Notes: generated by a model not told the origin, from the sequence alone. A stretch of 64,000 nt of DNA from Streptomyces sp. RPA4-2 (GCF_012273515.2 NZ_CP050975.2:930001-994000), one strand, 5' to 3'. Shown: positions 1 through 8,327, counted from the first letter of the stretch. Numbers and translations: made by a program.

Positions 1-727
1 CCTCACCGGCGTCCTGGCGCAGCCGATAGGCCGCCACCTGCTGGAAGCCCTCGAACGGTATGTCGATCACCGTGATCCCGCGCAGCCACTTCACCTGGGC
101 CATCCCGTACCAGCCGGGGACGACCAGCCGCAGCGGGAACCCGTGCTGCGGCGGCAGCGGGCCGCCGTTCATCGCGTACGCCACCAGCGCCTCGGGGTCC
201 TCCCCCAGGGCCGCGGCCACGGGCAGCGCCCGCTGGTAGTCCTGCTCCACCCCGCGCTCGACCCCGTGGTCGGCGCCGGTGAACACCACGTCCACGGCGC
301 CGGCTCCCACCCCGGCCTCGGTGAGCAGCACCCGCAGCGGCACGCCCGTCCACTCGGCCGTGGACACCGCCTCGACCAGCCACGGCTGGCTCACCGGCCG
401 GGGGGTCAGCAGGGCCCGCCCGTTGCCCGCGCACTCCATGGTCACCCGTCGGGTGACGGCGGGATACGAGGTCAGCTCGGCCGTCCCGAGCACCCGCGGC
501 CTCCGTACCCGCCCGCCGATCGAGAGCGTCCAGGGGGAGCCTTCGGCGTACGGGATGTCGTAGTGCGTCTGCACGTAGTGCAGGCCGGGCGGGGTGACGT
601 CGTAGCGCAGGGCCTCCAGGGGCAGCCCGTGGTTCCGGGCGGCGAGAGCCAGCTCCTGCCGGCTGATGTCCTCGCCGGGGCCGGCCACCCTCGCGGGTCC
701 GCTCACCTCGTCAAGGTGATGTCCCAT
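1..727 (-). CDS. Sulfite oxidase-type molybdopterin oxidoreductase (C-terminus off window)
   Basis: This is the N-terminal 242 residues of a molybdopterin-dependent oxidoreductase of the sulfite oxidase family; the 3' end lies beyond base 1. The start is the ATG at 727-725. The family signature MECAGNGR is present, with the predicted molybdenum-ligating cysteine at about residue 99, followed near residue 200 by PQHGFPLRLVVPGWYGMA, typical of the molybdopterin-binding fold. No heme domain or signal peptide is visible in the part present, so a cytoplasmic enzyme is likely. The family oxidises sulfite to sulfate, but bacterial members have diverse substrates, so the substrate here is inferred. 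A TetR gene lies 92 bp upstream on the same strand. Confidence 0.85.
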   Translation of the reverse strand, partial: MGHHLDEVSGPARVAGPGEDISRQELALAARNHGLPLEALRYDVTPPGLHYVQTHYDIPYAEGSPWTLSIGGRVRRPRVLGTAELTSYPAVTRRVTMECAGNGRALLTPRPVSQPWLVEAVSTAEWTGVPLRVLLTEAGVGAGAVDVVFTGADHGVERGVEQDYQRALPVAAALGEDPEALVAYAMNGGPLPPQHGFPLRLVVPGWYGMAQVKWLRGITVIDIPFEGFQQVAAYRLRQDAGE

Positions 728-819
728 GCCCGTATTCTCCGCCCGGACGGCGGGTGGGGCCAGGTCATGACCGCCTCCTCCCTCCGGTGGACGCGAAGTG
801 ACGTATTACGGGACAGTCC

Positions 820-1491
820 TCAGGCCCGGAACGGCACCGGGCAGGTGCTCCGCTCCACCAGGTCGTGCCAGCCCGACTCCAGCCGCTCCACCGTCATCCC
901 GCGCTGCCGGGTCAGATGGAGGATCAGCGCGGGTTCGAGATAGCCCATGAGCGTCTGCGCGAGCAGTTCGCCGTCCGCGGCGGGGACGGCCTCGCGCAGC
1001 AGCATGGCGACGTGGGTGAAGCGGACGCGGTACGGGGCGGAGTTGAAGCGGCGGGAGGCGTCCGGTTCGGCGGCGATGTACAGATCCAGCCGGTCGCAGG
1101 TCTGGCGCAGCGCCCCGCAGCCGAAGGCGTGCAGCCGGTCCGCCGGTGAGGCTCCCGGGCCCAGCGGCGGGGGGCCCTGGAAGAAGGCGGCCTGGAACTG
1201 CCGCTCCGTGTGGTCGAGCAGCGCCATCAGGAGGCCGGTGCGGTCGCCGAAGCGCCGGAAGACGGTCCCCTTGCCCACGGACGCGGCGGCGGCGACGGCC
1301 TCCATCGTCACGTTGGCGACGCCGCGCTCCTCCACGAGGCGGGTCGCCGCCTCCAGCAGCCGGGCGCGGTTGCGCGCCGCGTCGGCGCGCAGCTGCGGGC
1401 CCTCGGGCCCGGAGGTCAGCTCCAGCAGCACGGGCTGGGTGGCCGGTTCCGGTCCCTTCGGGAAGGGCGGCAGCGGGGTGGACATGAACAC
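820..1491 (-). CDS. TetR-family transcriptional repressor
   Basis: A 223-residue TetR-type regulator. The N-terminal helix-turn-helix spans about residues 38-85, with the characteristic stretch ASVGKGTVFRRFGDRTGLL; the rest is the helical ligand-binding domain. The listed start is a GTG at 1491; an ATG two codons in (1485) is equally possible. The gene is divergent from the FMN reductase at 1614, and the 122-bp gap contains two copies of GGACC-N2-GGTCC. That arrangement is classic for a repressor controlling itself and the divergent enzyme. The inducer is unknown; the neighbouring flavin reductase suggests a quinone or other electrophile, which is inference only. Confidence 0.88.
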   Translation of the reverse strand: MFMSTPLPPFPKGPEPATQPVLLELTSGPEGPQLRADAARNRARLLEAATRLVEERGVANVTMEAVAAAASVGKGTVFRRFGDRTGLLMALLDHTERQFQAAFFQGPPPLGPGASPADRLHAFGCGALRQTCDRLDLYIAAEPDASRRFNSAPYRVRFTHVAMLLREAVPAADGELLAQTLMGYLEPALILHLTRQRGMTVERLESGWHDLVERSTCPVPFRA

Positions 1492-1516
1492 AGCGTAACG
1501 GCAACCGGGGACAACT

Positions 1517-1575
1517 GGACCCTGGTCCGCTTGAGTGATACAACCTTGAACAGACCAACAAACGGACCTCGGTCC
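1517..1575. promoter_or_regulatory. Two matching TetR operator candidates
   Basis: Two palindromes share the same arms and spacer length: GGACC-CT-GGTCC at 1517-1528 and GGACC-TC-GGTCC at 1564-1575. The second extends to a 6-bp arm (CGGACC/GGTCCG). Their centres are 47 bp apart, about 4.5 helical turns. They lie between the divergent TetR and FMN reductase genes, so both are probable binding sites for the TetR protein encoded alongside. Confidence 0.75.
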
Positions 1576-1613
1576 GGTTTATTACGGCATTATTTCGTCC
1601 CCGGGAGTTCCCC

Positions 1614-2177
1614 ATGTCCGTACGTATCCTCGCGCTCGTCGGCAGCCTGCGCGCCGGCTCCCACAACCGTCAGCTCGCGGAGGCGGCCGTCAAGCTGGCC
1701 CCCGAGGGCACGGAGATCGAGCTGTTCGAGGGCCTCGCCGAGGTCCCCTTCTACAACGAGGACCTCGACGTCGAAGGCGGTGTCCCGGCCGCCGCCGTGG
1801 CACTGCGCGAGGCCGCGGGCCGCGCCGACGCCTTCCTGCTCTTCTCGCCGGAGTACAACGGCACGATCACGGCCGTCCTGAAGAACGCCATCGACTGGCT
1901 GTCCCGCCCCTACGGTGCCAGCGCCTTCACCGGTAAGCCGGTCGCCGTGGTCGGCACCGCCTACGGCCAGTTCGGCGGCGTGTGGGCGCAGGACGAGGCC
2001 CGCAAGGCCCTGGGCATCGCCGGCGCCACCGTCCTGGAGGACGTCAAGCTCTCGGTTCCCGGCTCCGTGATCCGCTTCGCCGAGACGCACCCGGTCGACG
2101 ACACCGAGGTCGCCGGCCAGCTGGCCGAGGTCATCAACCACGTCACCGCCGCGGTCGGCACCGTCGACGCCGCCTGA
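1614..2177 (+). CDS. NADPH-dependent FMN reductase / quinone reductase
   Basis: A 187-residue flavodoxin-fold reductase. The N-terminal GSLRAGSHNRQ (residues 10-20) is the phosphate-binding loop of NADPH-dependent FMN reductases, and SPEYNGT (78-84) is the conserved flavin-site motif of the family. The length is normal. The protein should be cytosolic, passing two electrons from NAD(P)H to FMN or to quinones. A Shine-Dalgarno-like GGGAG precedes the ATG at 1614. The gene is divergent from the TetR gene at 820-1491 and probably repressed by it. A strong hairpin follows the stop codon, so it is likely monocistronic. The natural acceptor cannot be read from sequence. Confidence 0.9.
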   Translation: MSVRILALVGSLRAGSHNRQLAEAAVKLAPEGTEIELFEGLAEVPFYNEDLDVEGGVPAAAVALREAAGRADAFLLFSPEYNGTITAVLKNAIDWLSRPYGASAFTGKPVAVVGTAYGQFGGVWAQDEARKALGIAGATVLEDVKLSVPGSVIRFAETHPVDDTEVAGQLAEVINHVTAAVGTVDAA

Positions 2178-2182
2178 CGATC

Positions 2183-2227
2183 CGCGCGAAGGACCGGTCC
2201 GGCAGCGCCGGGCCGGTCCTTCGCGCG
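2183..2227 (+). terminator. Hairpin terminator after the FMN reductase
   Basis: A perfect 15-bp stem (2183-2197 with 2213-2227) closes a 15-nt loop six bases after the FMN reductase stop. There is no long T tract, as is common in Streptomyces. It separates this gene from the AIM24 gene. Confidence 0.75.
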
Positions 2228-2291
2228 TCCGCGGCCGGCGGCCCGGTCCACGATCTTGGCGGAACGGAACCCTCCGGGCCAAGATGCCCGC

Positions 2292-2969
2292 ATGAAGGGT
2301 GATCTTTTCTCCAGTGAGCACATGGTGCAGCCCGCCGTCACGCCGGGCATGACCGTCCAGAACGCCAAGTCGATCAAGTACGCCGTCAACGGCGACATGC
2401 TCGCGCGCCAGGGGGCGATGATCGCCTACCGGGGCAACCTGCAGTTCGAGCGCAAGGGCCAGGGCGTGGGTGGCATGCTCAAGCGGGCGGTCACCGGCGA
2501 GGGACTTCCGCTGATGACCGTGCGGGGGCAGGGCGAGGCCTGGTTCGCCCACGAGGCGCAGAATTGCTTCATCGTCGACGTCGAGCCGGGCGACGTCTTC
2601 ACCGTCAACGGCCGCAACGTCCTGTGCTTCGACTCCACGCTGTCGTACGAGATAAAGACCGTGAAGGGTGCGGGCATCACCGGCGGCGGTCTGTTCAACA
2701 GCGTGTTCACCGGGCACGGCCGACTGGGACTGATCTGCGACGGGAACCCGTTGGTGATTCCCGTGTCCCCGCAGCAGCCGGTGTTCGTCGACACGGACGC
2801 GGTCGTCGGCTGGACCGCCCATCTGCACACCTCCCTGCACCGGTCGCAGTCCATCGGCTCGATGATCCGCGGCGGCTCCGGCGAGGCCGTACAGCTGAAG
2901 CTGGAGGGCGAGGGCGTGGTGGTGGTGCGCCCCAGCGAGGTGACACCGCAGAAGACGCAGCAGCACTGA
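2292..2969 (+). CDS. AIM24 family protein
   Basis: A 225-residue member of the AIM24 / TRAP-like family, a beta-sandwich fold with no established enzymatic role in bacteria. Recognisable stretches are GNLQFERKGQGVGGMLKR and the central GAGITGGGLFNSVFTGHG, typical of the actinobacterial branch. An open frame extends upstream to a TTG at 2256, but the ATG at 2292 (MKGDLFSSEHMV) matches the usual start of streptomycete members and is preferred. No signal peptide or membrane segment is seen. The gene stands alone between two hairpins and converges on the M4 protease gene. The biological role is unknown. Confidence 0.85.
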   Translation: MKGDLFSSEHMVQPAVTPGMTVQNAKSIKYAVNGDMLARQGAMIAYRGNLQFERKGQGVGGMLKRAVTGEGLPLMTVRGQGEAWFAHEAQNCFIVDVEPGDVFTVNGRNVLCFDSTLSYEIKTVKGAGITGGGLFNSVFTGHGRLGLICDGNPLVIPVSPQQPVFVDTDAVVGWTAHLHTSLHRSQSIGSMIRGGSGEAVQLKLEGEGVVVVRPSEVTPQKTQQH

Positions 2970-2981
2970 CACCAGGACGGT

Positions 2982-3013
2982 GAAGGGGCCCCGCCGCACG
3001 GCGGGGCCCCTTC
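2982..3013. terminator. Bidirectional terminator between AIM24 and M4 protease genes
   Basis: A perfect 15-bp inverted repeat (2982-2996 and 2999-3013) separated by 2 bases; at least 14 bp could pair once a loop forms. It lies between the convergent ends of the AIM24 gene (2969) and the metalloprotease gene (3024), where it can serve both directions. Confidence 0.8.
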
Positions 3014-3023
3014 GCGTGCTCCG

Positions 3024-4853
3024 TCAGCGCCCGACGGCGGGGGTGTTGGCGGTCGTCACGTTGACGGCGGCCCACGCCCTGTCCACGGCCCGGTACTCGG
3101 CACCGGTCGCGCCGTACATGTCGGCGGCGGCCTTGAGCGTGGCGGTCCGCGCGTCGTGGAAGTCGGTCGTGGAGACCATGTAACGGGTCAGCGCGCGATA
3201 GAAGATCGCGGTGGCCTTGGCCCGGCCGATTCCGGTCACCGGCGAACCGTCGTACGTCGGCGACTCGTACTTCACGGTGCCGATCGTCTTGCGGCCGCTG
3301 CCCTCGGCGAGCAGGTAGTAGGCGTGCGAGGAGACACCGGAGCCCGCGTGGACCTCGGTGTCGTAGGCCGCCGGTGACCAGTAGTCGATCGTGCCCTCCA
3401 GCTTGTCCAGGGAGGGGTGGTCGAGACGGCGCAGGAACTTCTGGGCGAGACCCAGTTTCTCGCCCATGAGGTAGTTCGGCGGGTTCTTCGGGTTGTTCGC
3501 GGTGAACTCGACGTTCGAACCGAAGATGTCGGCGAGCGACTCGTTGAGGGCGCCCGGTTCGCCGTACTGGTTGCCGTCCCGGTCCACCCGGGTGGGCTCG
3601 AGGGCGGCGGTGGCGTCGACGACGCCGTGGGTCAGTTCGTGCCCGGTGACGTCGAGGACGACGAGCGGCTTCTTGAACATGTCGCCGTCACCGTCGCCGT
3701 ACAGCATGCAGCCGCACGTCGAGTCCCAGAAGGCGTTGCCGACCTTCTTGCCGAAGTGGACCATCGCGCGAGCACCGGTGCCGTTGTTCTTGATGCCCTT
3801 GCGGCCGAAGGTCTTCTTGTAGAAGTCCAGTGTCTTGGTCACGCCGTACTGCGCGTCGACCGCGACGGTGGCCCGGTTGGCGGTCGTGCCCGTGCCCCAC
3901 TTGTCGTTGGTGCTGGTGAACTTCTTGCCGCGCGTGAAGGATTCCAGCTCCCGGCCCCCGGCGTCCCGGGTCTCGGTGTTCCACCGAGTCGGGTCCTTGA
4001 GGAGGTAACTGGTGCGCGCGGTACGGGTGGTGGTCAGCGTCACCTTTCCGACGAAGAGGGACGCGCCGCTGCCGGTGGCTGTGACCGGGTAGTGGACCGC
4101 TGCCGCCGTCGCCGCGAAGAGACTGGCCGGTCGCGCGGCCGTGCCCGTCGCGGGGTTCGCCGTCTCGCCCCGCTCGCGCAGCTTGTCCCGCAGGGACGGC
4201 GAGATGAACTCGTCGCTGTCGGGGTTGTTGCTGCGGATCCGCCCGGTCCGCGCGTCCACGACGACCGTGCGGGAACCGCCGGCCGACGTGGTCGCGCTGT
4301 CCGTCACCCGCACCTGATAGGCGAGGGCGGCCGCGCCGTCCCGGGCGTCCACGACGAGTTGAGCGGTGCCCGCGTCGCCCTCGGCGGCCGCGGCGGCCTT
4401 CCGCTCGGCCTGATCGGTCGTCAGCTTCGCCTCGGTGGTGGACGGCTTGACGCTGTGGCCGGCGGCCCGGGTCACGCCGAGATAGGCCGACTGCCCGCCG
4501 AGATGGATCACGAGGTCGCCGCCGAGCACCGGAAGTCCCTGATGACTGCGGACGAAACGGACGTGCCGCTTGCCGTCCGGGTCCGTCATGACGTCCGTCG
4601 CCCGCAGGGTGTCGCCGGGGCCGACCCCGGTGGCCGACGCGTGGGCGAAGGCGGCGGCCTTGGCCACGTCGACCGGAGAAGTGGCCGAAGTCGCCTGGCG
4701 GGCGGGCGAGTCGGGGGCCGCGGCGAAGGCGGGGCCCACCGGGAGCGTGGCGGCCGTCGTCACCACGACGGCGATCGCCATCCGGCGTATGTGGGGTCTA
4801 CGCACTGAGTTCCTTCGAACAGAGGCGGCGGGCATCGCCAACCGCCTTGACAC
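3024..4853 (-). CDS. Secreted M4 (thermolysin-type) zinc metallopeptidase
   Basis: A 609-residue preproenzyme. The first 45 or so residues are a signal peptide: arginine-rich start, hydrophobic core, then an Ala-rich cleavage region (GPAFAAA). Next comes an FTP/PepSY-type propeptide to about residue 215, then the M4 catalytic domain. The zinc and catalytic residues are all visible: HELTH at 405-409, the third ligand Glu438 with Asp442 in NESLAD, and His510 in VSSHAY, equivalent to thermolysin His231. An in-frame ATG at codon 7 is an alternative start. The 285-bp upstream gap contains two near-repeats that could bind a regulator. The product should be an extracellular neutral protease, autoprocessed after export. 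Confidence 0.95.
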   Translation of the reverse strand: MSRRLAMPAASVRRNSVRRPHIRRMAIAVVVTTAATLPVGPAFAAAPDSPARQATSATSPVDVAKAAAFAHASATGVGPGDTLRATDVMTDPDGKRHVRFVRSHQGLPVLGGDLVIHLGGQSAYLGVTRAAGHSVKPSTTEAKLTTDQAERKAAAAAEGDAGTAQLVVDARDGAAALAYQVRVTDSATTSAGGSRTVVVDARTGRIRSNNPDSDEFISPSLRDKLRERGETANPATGTAARPASLFAATAAAVHYPVTATGSGASLFVGKVTLTTTRTARTSYLLKDPTRWNTETRDAGGRELESFTRGKKFTSTNDKWGTGTTANRATVAVDAQYGVTKTLDFYKKTFGRKGIKNNGTGARAMVHFGKKVGNAFWDSTCGCMLYGDGDGDMFKKPLVVLDVTGHELTHGVVDATAALEPTRVDRDGNQYGEPGALNESLADIFGSNVEFTANNPKNPPNYLMGEKLGLAQKFLRRLDHPSLDKLEGTIDYWSPAAYDTEVHAGSGVSSHAYYLLAEGSGRKTIGTVKYESPTYDGSPVTGIGRAKATAIFYRALTRYMVSTTDFHDARTATLKAAADMYGATGAEYRAVDRAWAAVNVTTANTPAVGR

Positions 4854-4935
4854 ACGGCGGAGTTGAACGCCGTGGGGACTGTCGGGCCCCGAGGCGAAAG
4901 CCTCACCGATTCACCATGTCCATGTAAAGGAAGAA

Positions 4936-4975
4936 GATCCCTTTTACGAACTTCGAGGCGATCTCTTTACGAATG
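4936..4975. promoter_or_regulatory. Near-direct repeats upstream of the M4 protease gene
   Basis: Two related elements, gatcccttttacgaa starting at 4936 and gatctctttacgaa starting at 4960, lie 24 bp apart in an unusually AT-rich patch about 85-120 bp upstream of the protease start. On the coding strand they read TTCGTAAA followed by a purine-rich tail. They may be activator sites, but no regulator can be named. Confidence 0.35.
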
Positions 4976-5138
4976 TTCGCTTTTCGGTGACCAAGGTGTG
5001 ACCTGCTGTGCGTCTCCCGAACAGATGAGTGAGAGCCGGGAACGGTTGCCTCGCGAGGGGCGCCGACCGGCACATGTGACCGACGTCGCAGCGCCTCCGG
5101 CTCCACCCGCTGCGGGCGGAGCCGGAGACGGCGAGGTG

Positions 5139-6191
5139 TCAGATCGTGCGGTGGGCGAGCGAGGAGAGCACGGTGCGCAGGTCCCCGGCGGGGCGCGGAG
5201 CCAGCGAAGCGCCCGCCAGGAGGGTGTCCGCCGCGGCGAGGTGCCGACGCGCCTCGCGCAGCGCCGCCGAACGGCCGCCGGCCTGTTCGACGAGGGCCGC
5301 GGCCCGGCGCACGGCGGTGTCGTCGAGGACCCCTGGGGAGGCGAGGAGTTCGGCGAGCGCGCGATGCCCCGGAGCCGCGAGGGCGGCTAGGACCGGCAGG
5401 GTCTTCTTGCCCTGCCGCAGATCGCCGTGGACCGGTTTGCCGGTGACGACCGGGTCGCCCCAGATGCCCAGCAGGTCGTCGGCGATCTGGAAGGCCACCC
5501 CGAGATGGCGCCCGGCGCGGTCGAGCGCGGCGGCCGTCTCCCCCCGCGCTCCGGCTAGTCGGGCCCCGACCGCCAGCGCGCACCCGAGCAGGGCGCCGGT
5601 CTTGTGCTCGGCCATCACCTCGTACTCCCGCACCCCCACCGCGTCGGGCCCCGTCCACGGACGCCGGGCGAACAGCAGGTCGTCCGCCTGCCCCCGGACC
5701 AGGTCGCGCAGTGCGGTGGTCAACTGCCGCACAGCCGCCCCGGAACGCGAGGTCGAGGGCGCCGCCGTGAGGGTGTCCACGGCCAGCGCGAACAGCGCGT
5801 CACCCGCGAGGACGGCGGGACCGGTGCCGTACGCCTTCCACACCGCGGGGCGCCCGCGGCGCAGCGCGTCGCCGTCCATGATGTCGTCGTGCAACAGCGA
5901 GAAGGTGTGCACCAGTTCCACGGCGACCGCCCCCGGCACGCCCTCCTCGGCGGAGCCCCTGACCGCCTCCGCCCCGAGTACGGCGAGCGCCTGCCGTACA
6001 CCCTTGCCCTGACGGTGGGCCACGGGGGCGCCGCCGACCTCGCAGCGGCCCAGCGCGTAGCCGGCCATCTCGCCCACCCAGGGATGCAGTCCGCCGATCG
6101 CCTCCGCGAGGGCCGGGGCGACCAGTTGCCGGCAGCGGTCGAGGATCTCCGGGGCGGCGGGCGGCGCGTGCAGGGCCGTGGAGGGCATCAT
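5139..6191 (-). CDS. Polyprenyl diphosphate synthase (trans-isoprenyl)
   Basis: A 350-residue all-helical isoprenyl diphosphate synthase. The first aspartate-rich motif DDIMD is at 102-106, and the second, DDLLGIWGD, at 238-246. The downstream lysine-containing GDLRQGKKTLP is also present, so all Mg-diphosphate-binding elements are intact. Family enzymes condense IPP with an allylic diphosphate to give C15-C20 or longer chains; the product length cannot be read reliably here. The stop of the upstream TPR gene (6188) overlaps this start at 6191, so the two are translationally coupled. No terpene cyclase or carotenoid gene is nearby, so the prenyl acceptor pathway is unknown. Confidence 0.92.
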   Translation of the reverse strand: MMPSTALHAPPAAPEILDRCRQLVAPALAEAIGGLHPWVGEMAGYALGRCEVGGAPVAHRQGKGVRQALAVLGAEAVRGSAEEGVPGAVAVELVHTFSLLHDDIMDGDALRRGRPAVWKAYGTGPAVLAGDALFALAVDTLTAAPSTSRSGAAVRQLTTALRDLVRGQADDLLFARRPWTGPDAVGVREYEVMAEHKTGALLGCALAVGARLAGARGETAAALDRAGRHLGVAFQIADDLLGIWGDPVVTGKPVHGDLRQGKKTLPVLAALAAPGHRALAELLASPGVLDDTAVRRAAALVEQAGGRSAALREARRHLAAADTLLAGASLAPRPAGDLRTVLSSLAHRTI

Positions 6192-7261
6192 CGGGCGGCC
6201 GCCTCGTCCGTGCCCGCCTCGCCCGCCGCCGGGCCGGGCGTACAGCCGAGTTCCGTCCGTGCCCGCTCGACCATCTCCCGGGCGTGCCGCAGTCCGATGC
6301 GCTCCAACACCCGTGCGAGGTCGGTGAGTTCCGCCTCCGTCTCGACGCGGTCGCGGCCGAGGCGGGCCAGCGACTTGGCCAGTCCGAGCCGGGAGAGGGC
6401 CCGGCCGCGCGGCTCGCTCATCTCCTCGAACTCCGCCAGGGCCTGGGTGTAGACGTCCCGGGCCTCCTCATAACGCCCCGCCCGGTAGAGCACGTTGCCG
6501 CGCATCTTGTGGTTGTAGGCGAGAGCGCCGGACAGGTTCATCGCGCGGCAGGAGACCTCCGCCTCGCCCAGCAGTTCCAGCGCGCGGTCCGGGTCCCGGT
6601 CGCGCACGGAGACGATGTCCGCGAGACCGCGCAGGGCCCAGGCATGGCCGCGCCTGTCCTCGGCGCCGGCGGCGATCCCGGCCGCCTCCTCGAACAACGC
6701 GTACGCGGTGTCGTAGGCGCCGGTGTTGCGGTGTATCTGCGCGATACCCTCCAGCGCCCACACGGTGTGGCGGGCCTCGCCGCGCACCCGGGCCTCGGCC
6801 AGGAGCTGTTCGTGCAGGGCGGTCACGGCGGCGTAGTCACCCTGGATGCGCCCCGTCTCGGCCAGCCCCGCCAGGGAGTAGCCACGCACGACCACATCCC
6901 CCGCCCGGCCGCCGAGTTCGGCGGCCAGCCGCAGCAGCCGCCACGCGAGCGGGAAGGCACCGCGCTGCCGGGCCAGGGTGCCGCCGCTCCACAGCGCCCA
7001 CGCCATGGCGCCGGTGTCCCCGGCCGTGCGGGCGGTGCGGTAACTCGCCTTCCACGCCCGGTCGGCGTCCGCGACCTGCCCGAGGCGGCGATGCGCCTCG
7101 GCGACCGCCAGACCCGAGCGGGCCGCTTCGGCGCGGGCGCCCGCGCGCTCCGCCGCACGCAACTGCTCGGTACCCGCGGCCAGCACATCGGTCAGCGAGG
7201 AGTTCACGGACAGGGTGGTCAGAGCGCCCTGGTACTCGGGGGCGAAGGCCTTGCCGTACAT
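6188..7261 (-). CDS. Tetratricopeptide-repeat protein
   Basis: A 357-residue protein made almost wholly of helical TPR-like repeats, with Ala/Gly/Leu patterns of about 35-40 residues (for example ALEGIAQIHRNTGAYDTAYA and GNVLYRAGRYEEARDVY). No DNA-binding or catalytic domain is visible. The ATG at 7261 is chosen because AAAGG sits just upstream; the frame is open further upstream without a better start. The gene overlaps the polyprenyl synthase by 4 bp, so its role is probably linked to that enzyme, perhaps as scaffold or regulator. A palindromic element 120-140 bp upstream is a candidate operator. The biochemical function is unknown. Confidence 0.75.
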   Translation of the reverse strand: MYGKAFAPEYQGALTTLSVNSSLTDVLAAGTEQLRAAERAGARAEAARSGLAVAEAHRRLGQVADADRAWKASYRTARTAGDTGAMAWALWSGGTLARQRGAFPLAWRLLRLAAELGGRAGDVVVRGYSLAGLAETGRIQGDYAAVTALHEQLLAEARVRGEARHTVWALEGIAQIHRNTGAYDTAYALFEEAAGIAAGAEDRRGHAWALRGLADIVSVRDRDPDRALELLGEAEVSCRAMNLSGALAYNHKMRGNVLYRAGRYEEARDVYTQALAEFEEMSEPRGRALSRLGLAKSLARLGRDRVETEAELTDLARVLERIGLRHAREMVERARTELGCTPGPAAGEAGTDEAAAR

Positions 7262-7379
7262 GGATGCCTTTCGGTCTGCCACCGGCGGGCCGGCGCCTGT
7301 CCGGCCGCCCGGTGGGACGGAGTGTGGGGGGCGACGGCGCGCGGTGCCTCGACTCCACTCATCGCATATGCACACGCTC

Positions 7380-7399
7380 TATACACGCGATGTATACAT
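7380..7399. promoter_or_regulatory. Nested palindromes TATACA-N5-TGTATA and ATGTATACAT
   Basis: TATACA (7380-7385) and TGTATA (7391-7396) form an inverted repeat with a 5-nt spacer, and a perfect 10-bp palindrome ATGTATACAT occupies 7390-7399. The AT-rich patch stands out from its GC-rich surroundings and lies about 120 bp upstream of the TPR-polyprenyl synthase operon. It is a probable operator and/or -10 region; the regulator is unknown. The remainder of 7262-7664 shows no gene I can support. Confidence 0.55.
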
Positions 7400-7664
7400 G
7401 GAGCGCATAGTGGGCCGGATCTCCACCCGTGAATCCCCGGCCCGCCACGGTCGGCGCGCCGCCTACCCGTCGTCGATCAAGACGACGTCGGCGCGGGCGA
7501 GGTTGCCTGCCACCGCCAAGAAGAGCGAACCGGACCCGGCGCGGGCACGGTCGGCGCCCTCCCCGGACGGCGCGGGACGACAGGAGCGGCACAGGGTGAG
7601 CCGTCCTCGCGGCCCCCACCGGGACCGAGGTCAGGACCCGGCCGCCGCCGCAGGTCCGACAGAA

Positions 7665-7680
7665 TGGAACGCACATTCGA
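7665..7680. promoter_or_regulatory. LexA (SOS)-box-like site upstream of the alkB-type gene
   Basis: TGGAAC-GCAC-ATTCGA matches 10 of 12 fixed positions of the actinobacterial LexA box TCGAAC-N4-GTTCGA. It contains the GAAC-N4-ATTC core that I recall from streptomycete recA promoters. It ends 20 bp before the ATG of a DNA-repair type gene, which supports a functional SOS or damage-inducible site. Confidence 0.6.
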
Positions 7681-7700
7681 TTACGGAGTACGCTGGACGC

Positions 7701-8327
7701 ATGTCCACGCATCTCCAGGGCTCGCTCTTCGACCAGACCGACGAGCTCCACCTCGCTCCGCTGAACGCGACGCGCCGCACCGCGCTGGGCGCCGGGGCCT
7801 GGATCGACCTGCTGCCCGGGTGGCTCGGCGGGGCCGACGCGCTCTTCGAGCGGCTCGTCGCCGAGGTGCCGTGGCGGGCGGAGCGGAGACAGATGTACGA
7901 GCACGTGGTGGACGTACCGCGGCTGCTCTCGTACTACGGGGCGGGCGACGCGCTGCCCCACCCGATCCTCGACGAGGCGCGGGCCGCACTGTCGGCCCAC
8001 TACGCCGACGAGCTCGGCGAGCCGTTCACCACCGCGGGCCTGTGCTACTACCGGGACGGCCGGGACAGCGTCGCCTGGCACGGGGACCGGATCGGCCGGG
8101 GCGCACGGGAGGACACCATGGTCGCGATCCTCTCCGTGGGCGCCCCGCGTGACCTGCTGCTGCGCCCGCGCCGCGGCGGGGACACCGTGCGCCGCCCCCT
8201 CGGCCACGGCGACCTCATCGTGATGGGCGGCTCCTGCCAGCGGACCTGGGAGCACGCCGTGCCCAAGACGGCACGCGCGGCCGGACCACGGATCAGCGTC
8301 CAGTTCCGCCCGCACGGGGTGAACTGA
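7701..8327 (+). CDS. AlkB-family 2-oxoglutarate/Fe(II) dioxygenase
   Basis: A 208-residue AlkB homologue of normal size. The iron ligands are visible: His127 and Asp129 in AWHGDR and His185 in TWEHAV. The 2-oxoglutarate arginine lies at Arg197, with a second conserved Arg203 in RISVQFR. AlkB enzymes reverse 1-methyladenine and 3-methylcytosine by oxidative demethylation, and other AlkB-like proteins act on RNA or protein. The ATG at 7701 is chosen because the conserved MSTHLQGSLF start resembles streptomycete members; the open frame upstream is fortuitous. A LexA-like box lies 20 bp upstream, fitting a role in DNA repair. The gene appears monocistronic. Confidence 0.9.
   Translation: MSTHLQGSLFDQTDELHLAPLNATRRTALGAGAWIDLLPGWLGGADALFERLVAEVPWRAERRQMYEHVVDVPRLLSYYGAGDALPHPILDEARAALSAHYADELGEPFTTAGLCYYRDGRDSVAWHGDRIGRGAREDTMVAILSVGAPRDLLLRPRRGGDTVRRPLGHGDLIVMGGSCQRTWEHAVPKTARAAGPRISVQFRPHGVN

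Noticed and set aside
7466..7570. A minus-strand stretch reading SGSLFLAVAGNLARADVVLI before a stop, resembling a protein C-terminus
   Set aside because: The frame is closed by a stop about 35 codons upstream and contains no start codon with a ribosome-binding site. I could not identify a parent gene.
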